Positions 42,901 to 44,174 of a DNA stretch of 44,174 nt are shown in pieces. The stretch is taken from assembly GCA_030427635.1 (NCBI GenBank), contig JAUIBA010000033.1:1-44174 (forward strand), read 5' to 3'. The stretch's first letter is position 1. The number at the start of each line of letters is the position of its first letter. The DNA comes from Bacteroidia bacterium. Its GTDB lineage: Bacteria; Bacteroidota; Bacteroidia; Chitinophagales; Chitinophagaceae. Below the pieces are notes generated by a model. That model made no database searches and was not told the DNA's origin. It saw only the letters and a program-made list of their open reading frames with translations. The position numbers were made by a program, and so were the translations under genes.

Positions 42901-44174
42901 TGGCGGTACATCACCTTACACTTACAGCTGGAGCAACGGTGCCGCGACACAGGATCTGAGCAGCCTTACTGCAGGTACGTATTCAGTACTGGTAACTGAT
43001 GCTCATGGCTGTACTGCTACAGTAACAAAGACAATTACACAGCCTGCTCTGTTGGCTGCTACTGCTACTGCTACCAATGTTAGTTGTTACAATGGTGCTA
43101 ATGGCACAATAGACCTCAGTGTAACAGGTGGTACAACACCTTATACTTATAGCTGGGGTGGTGGCTTTACAACAGAAGATCGTACAGGTCTTACAGCCGG
43201 TACTTATTCTGTAGTCGTTACAGATGCAAAAGGTTGCACTGCTACGGTAACAAAAACAATCACAGAACCTACTGCCTTGGGTGCCCTGGCAGTAGCATAC
43301 AACGTAAGCTGTGCCGGTGGAAATAATGGTTCAATAGACCTTACGGTAAGCGGTGGTACTACAGCATATACTTACAGCTGGAGCAATGGCGCTACAACGC
43401 AGGACATCACAGGTCTTACAGCCGGTACCTACTCAGTACTGGTAACAGATGCACATGGCTGTACGGCTACAGTAACGAAAACTATCACACAGCCTGCTGT
43501 ACTTGCTGCTGCAGCAACTGCAACAGACGCACTGTGCAATGGCTGTGCGAATGGTACTGCCACAGCATCAGCTACAGGCGGTACTGCACCATACACCTAT
43601 GCATGGAGCAACGGCGCTACAACAGCTAACGCTACAGGACTGGTAGCTGGTACTTATACAGTAACGGTAACAGACGCCCATGGCTGCACAACGACAACAA
43701 CAGCAACAGTAGGCCAGCCGGATGCGCTGATAGCTGCTGCTACAAATACAAACGTAAGCTGTAACGGTGGTGCCAATGGTACTGCAGACCTTACAGTGAG
43801 CGGCGGTACAACCCCATACACCTACAGCTGGAGCAATGGCGCTGCTACACAGGATCTGAGCGGACTGAGCGCAGGTACTTACAATGTAACTGTGTCAGAT
43901 GCACACGGCTATACCGTAGCTGCTACGGTAACAGTTACAGAGCCTGCAGTACTGACAGCATCAGCAACAGCGGTTAATGTAAACTGCTATGGTGAGAGCA
44001 ACGGCTCAGTAGACCTTACGGTAAGCGGTGGTACTACAGCATACACTTACAGCTGGAGCAACGGTGCCACAACACAGGATATCACAGGCCTTGCTGCCGG
44101 TACGTATTCCGTACTGGTAACAGACGCACATGGCTGTACGGCTACGGTAACGAAGACAGTTACCCAGCCATCAC
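36941..44174 (+). CDS. Giant SprB-like surface adhesin, 3' end outside the window
   Basis: One open frame runs from ATG 36941 to the window edge, at least 2411 codons, with no stop. A signal peptide ends ISNAQ at residue 36. An N-terminal head of about 330 residues (unrecognised, Asn/Tyr-rich) is followed by a cadherin-like segment, four PKD/Ig-like repeats with the GLSC-x-x-C motif (about 468-767), four Big_2-like repeats (about 770-1061) and at least 18 SprB repeats of about 75 residues (from about 1065). SprB is the mobile gliding adhesin of Flavobacterium and is exported by the type IX system; a C-terminal sorting domain would be expected beyond the edge. No gliding genes are in this window, so motility is not implied. 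It may instead serve adhesion or biofilm. Confidence 0.9.
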   Translation, partial: MKRNFTTTALNKMTAGIRGIFLMSAMLLTAGISNAQVGIQSFNATYTAASTGKTYYMSGADNSPLEHNDYSYKYGTSSGVSNNILNFSSFGIGSNNYAYRNITNAFVKIRRHNNSLVSGVRELLWYEGTSTDVYDGATIRLKQPYQSSMEVMFNGARGLNAGTDNIFNNSADGNGNNNNIERFDYIIPDGYTIVANSQEGFIVMDRGVLGAHDPFCVAVITNLNSSDNPSAYTSVLRLTSSNYGSVNPIPVMTSYVLRMDEGESKLKASTTTDAAQGIGGVFIRYSDLGLSNGTVIYGYSVFGGDFPSGASGNKVVDWNNTTYFPTNTEPGNGGLDMLAVSGVFQLSNALAPLANDVTRAAVCNPDGTGKVSVPSLSATDLNSGGVISSYKIVTIPYASQGVLYYYNGSSYVPVSAGMTLTISQSSSLKFDPADGFMDDAVFQYTATNNFGLVSNIAYGTIPVYTMPSTSAGSNVAICSGGSTLLNATGATSFSWSPSTGLSCTTCANPTASPSATQTYTITGSHPASGCSTTATITVSVNPTPTVSAGSSVSVCSGESATLGASGAATYNWSPSTGLSCTACASPVATPGSTTTYTVTGTTGSCSATSSVTVTVKSLPSLYAGSDVTKCQGVAASLYASGASSYSWLPSTGLSCTTCTNPSATPSVTTTYTVTGTGSNGCTKERTVTVSINPAPSVSAGSDIAICSGTSASLSASGASSYSWAPSTGLSCTSCSNPSASPSSTKTYTVTGTSAAGCTASASVTVSVNPQPSSISGSINICPGISGTLSCSTSGGTWSSSNNTIATVGSATGVVTGVAAGTATVTYMLPTGCYATKVVTVNSGPAAISGPSEICVSATANMSSGTSGGTWSSSNTGIAEITASTGVVTAQAQGTATISYILPSGCAVTKQITVNANPSAITGTLSVCVGGSATLSAIPTPGTWTSGNASVVAIGNTSGIISGISAGTANVTYTLPGGCSVSAVVTTNPLPSAVSGASMLCAGTAATYTSGGSGGAWSTSNGAIATINSSTGVLNALSAGTCNVTYTLATGCLAVKTITVNPSILLTATTTNLSCYAANNGTIDLTVSGGTAPFTYSWSNGANTQDISGLASGTYIVTVSDAKGCSATLSRTITQPSVVAASAMSFNVSCNGGSNGIIDLTVSGGTSPYTYSWSNGATTQDLSGLTSGTYNVTVSDANGCTAYASKTITQPSALATSATGTNINCNGGSNGSIDLSVTGGTTPYSYSWSNSATTQDLTGLTAGTYSVTVTDAKGCTATKTKTISEPAALVATTSGTDVSCYNGANGTIDLTVTGGTTPYTYSWGGGFTTEDRTGLTAGTYTVVVTDNKGCTATATKTIAQPTALTAVATNTNVSCNGGTNGTVDLTVAGGTTPYTYAWNNGATTQDLSGLTAGTYSVVVTDGNGCTATASKTITQPSAITATTSFTNALCYGCANGTASVAATGATAPYTYVWSNGATTASVSGLVAGTYTVTVKDAHNCTVVKNITITQPSVFSASASGTGVSCNGGNNGTATVSVSGGTTPYTYAWSNGATTASLTSLTAGTYSVVVTDANSYTTTATVTVAQPSALSASATATNVNCNGGNNGTIDLTVSGGTAPYTYSWSNGATTQDLSSLTAGTYSVLVTDAHGCTATVSKTVTQPSVLTATAFNTNVSCNGGSNGTIDLTAAGGTTPYTYSWSNGATTQDLSGLSAGTYSVVVTDNKGCTATVTKTITQPATLSASATVSNVSCNGGTNGVIDLTVSGGTAAYTYNWSNGAATQDLSGVAAGTYSVVVTDNKGCTATVTKTVTEPAPVAAVTAATDALCYGCANGTAGVTASGGTAPYTYEWNTGAVTASVTGLIAGNYTVTIKDANNCMLVRTFTIAQPAVFEAAATGTNVSCNGGNNGTATVTATGGTTPYTYSWNNGATTATATGLAAGTYTVVVADANSYTTTGTVSVSQPAALAASAVATHINCNGGDNGTIDLTASGGTSPYTYSWSNGAATQDLSSLTAGTYSVLVTDAHGCTATVTKTITQPALLAATATATNVSCYNGANGTIDLSVTGGTTPYTYSWGGGFTTEDRTGLTAGTYSVVVTDAKGCTATVTKTITEPTALGALAVAYNVSCAGGNNGSIDLTVSGGTTAYTYSWSNGATTQDITGLTAGTYSVLVTDAHGCTATVTKTITQPAVLAAAATATDALCNGCANGTATASATGGTAPYTYAWSNGATTANATGLVAGTYTVTVTDAHGCTTTTTATVGQPDALIAAATNTNVSCNGGANGTADLTVSGGTTPYTYSWSNGAATQDLSGLSAGTYNVTVSDAHGYTVAATVTVTEPAVLTASATAVNVNCYGESNGSVDLTVSGGTTAYTYSWSNGATTQDITGLAAGTYSVLVTDAHGCTATVTKTVTQPS
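38344..39243 (+). repeat. Four PKD/Ig-like repeats in the SprB-like protein
   Basis: Four coding repeats of about 75 residues, each with SAGS or a variant, then C-x-G, then WSPSTGLSC-T-x-C and a closing TYTVTG. The two-cysteine C-x-x-C in each is conserved. Confidence 0.8.
39250..40125 (+). repeat. Four Big_2-like repeats in the SprB-like protein
   Basis: Four coding repeats of about 73 residues, each starting with a form of ISG-x5-C-x-G, then GGTWSSSN, then TGVVTGVAAGTATVTY. The same module occurs in the T9SS cargo protein at 21027. Confidence 0.75.
40131..44174 (+). repeat. Array of at least 18 SprB repeats
   Basis: Eighteen repeats have a period of about 225 bases. Each contains a form of SCNGGSNGTIDLTVSGGT, TYSWSNGATTQDLSGL, AGTYSVVVTDA and a closing TITQP. 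Repeats 6, 11 and 16 are a distinct subtype (CYGCANGTA or CNGCANGTA, at about 41281, 42410 and 43532), and repeats 3, 8, 13 and 18 share NC in place of SC. The array continues beyond the window. Confidence 0.88.

Noticed and set aside
40131..44174. Regular repeats that might suggest a CRISPR array
   Set aside because: The period of about 225 bases is coding throughout, in one frame, with protein-level conservation; there are no short identical repeats with unique spacers and no cas genes.

Overview
The window looks like chromosomal DNA of a Bacteroidota bacterium, probably of the Chitinophagia/Sphingobacteriia type (the family is inferred, not proven). The evidence is a type IX secretion (T9SS) C-terminal sorting domain, SprB repeats, DUF4402 proteins, a fused RibBA, a cysteine-free L32, a TPR-kinase-REC-AraC hybrid sensor, and repeated matches to the Bacteroidota promoter element TAnnTTTG, often only 6-11 bases before the start codon.

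Layout. 1-65: start of a gene leaving the left edge, possibly an IS transposase. 140-3552: dienelactone hydrolase, small membrane protein, AI-2E-type permease and EamA transporter, all on the minus strand. 3776-9555: a surface-fibre locus. A DUF4402 pilin-like gene and a small lipoprotein (plus strand) face a minus-strand operon encoding pilin-like DUF4402, PapD-like chaperone, second DUF4402-like subunit and usher-like outer-membrane protein, which is the gene set of a chaperone-usher pilus. 9734-14582: a signalling block with a lone receiver, a sigma-54 enhancer-binding regulator and a hybrid kinase with REC and Hpt domains. 14645-26063: peroxiredoxin, TPR hybrid sensor, family 2 glycosyltransferase, KorB, two small exported proteins, a T9SS cargo protein with Ig-like repeats, a GT-C/TPR membrane protein and RibBA.

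26064-30752 is an accessory-looking, partly AT-rich island: gene remnants, an antitoxin gene followed by a frameshifted RelE/ParE toxin, then a two-gene overlapping unit of a superfamily 1 helicase with a possible nuclease-like N-terminus and a DUF2290-like protein, a candidate defence system. 30879-35895 returns to core genes: DUF58, DUF177-rpmF-plsX, feoB. 36162-44174: a second DUF4402 gene almost identical in mature protein to the one at 3776, then a giant SprB-like adhesin (at least 2411 codons) that runs off the right edge and holds at least 18 SprB repeats in a five-repeat higher-order pattern.

Working together. I infer that the two major DUF4402 pilins, the minor subunits, chaperone and usher build one surface fibre. 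Both major pilin genes share a 38-base upstream block with a sigma-54-like TGGCAYG core, and a sigma-54 activator with its likely kinase lies beside the usher operon, suggesting a dedicated regulatory circuit. The T9SS cargo and SprB-like protein add a second, T9SS-linked surface system.
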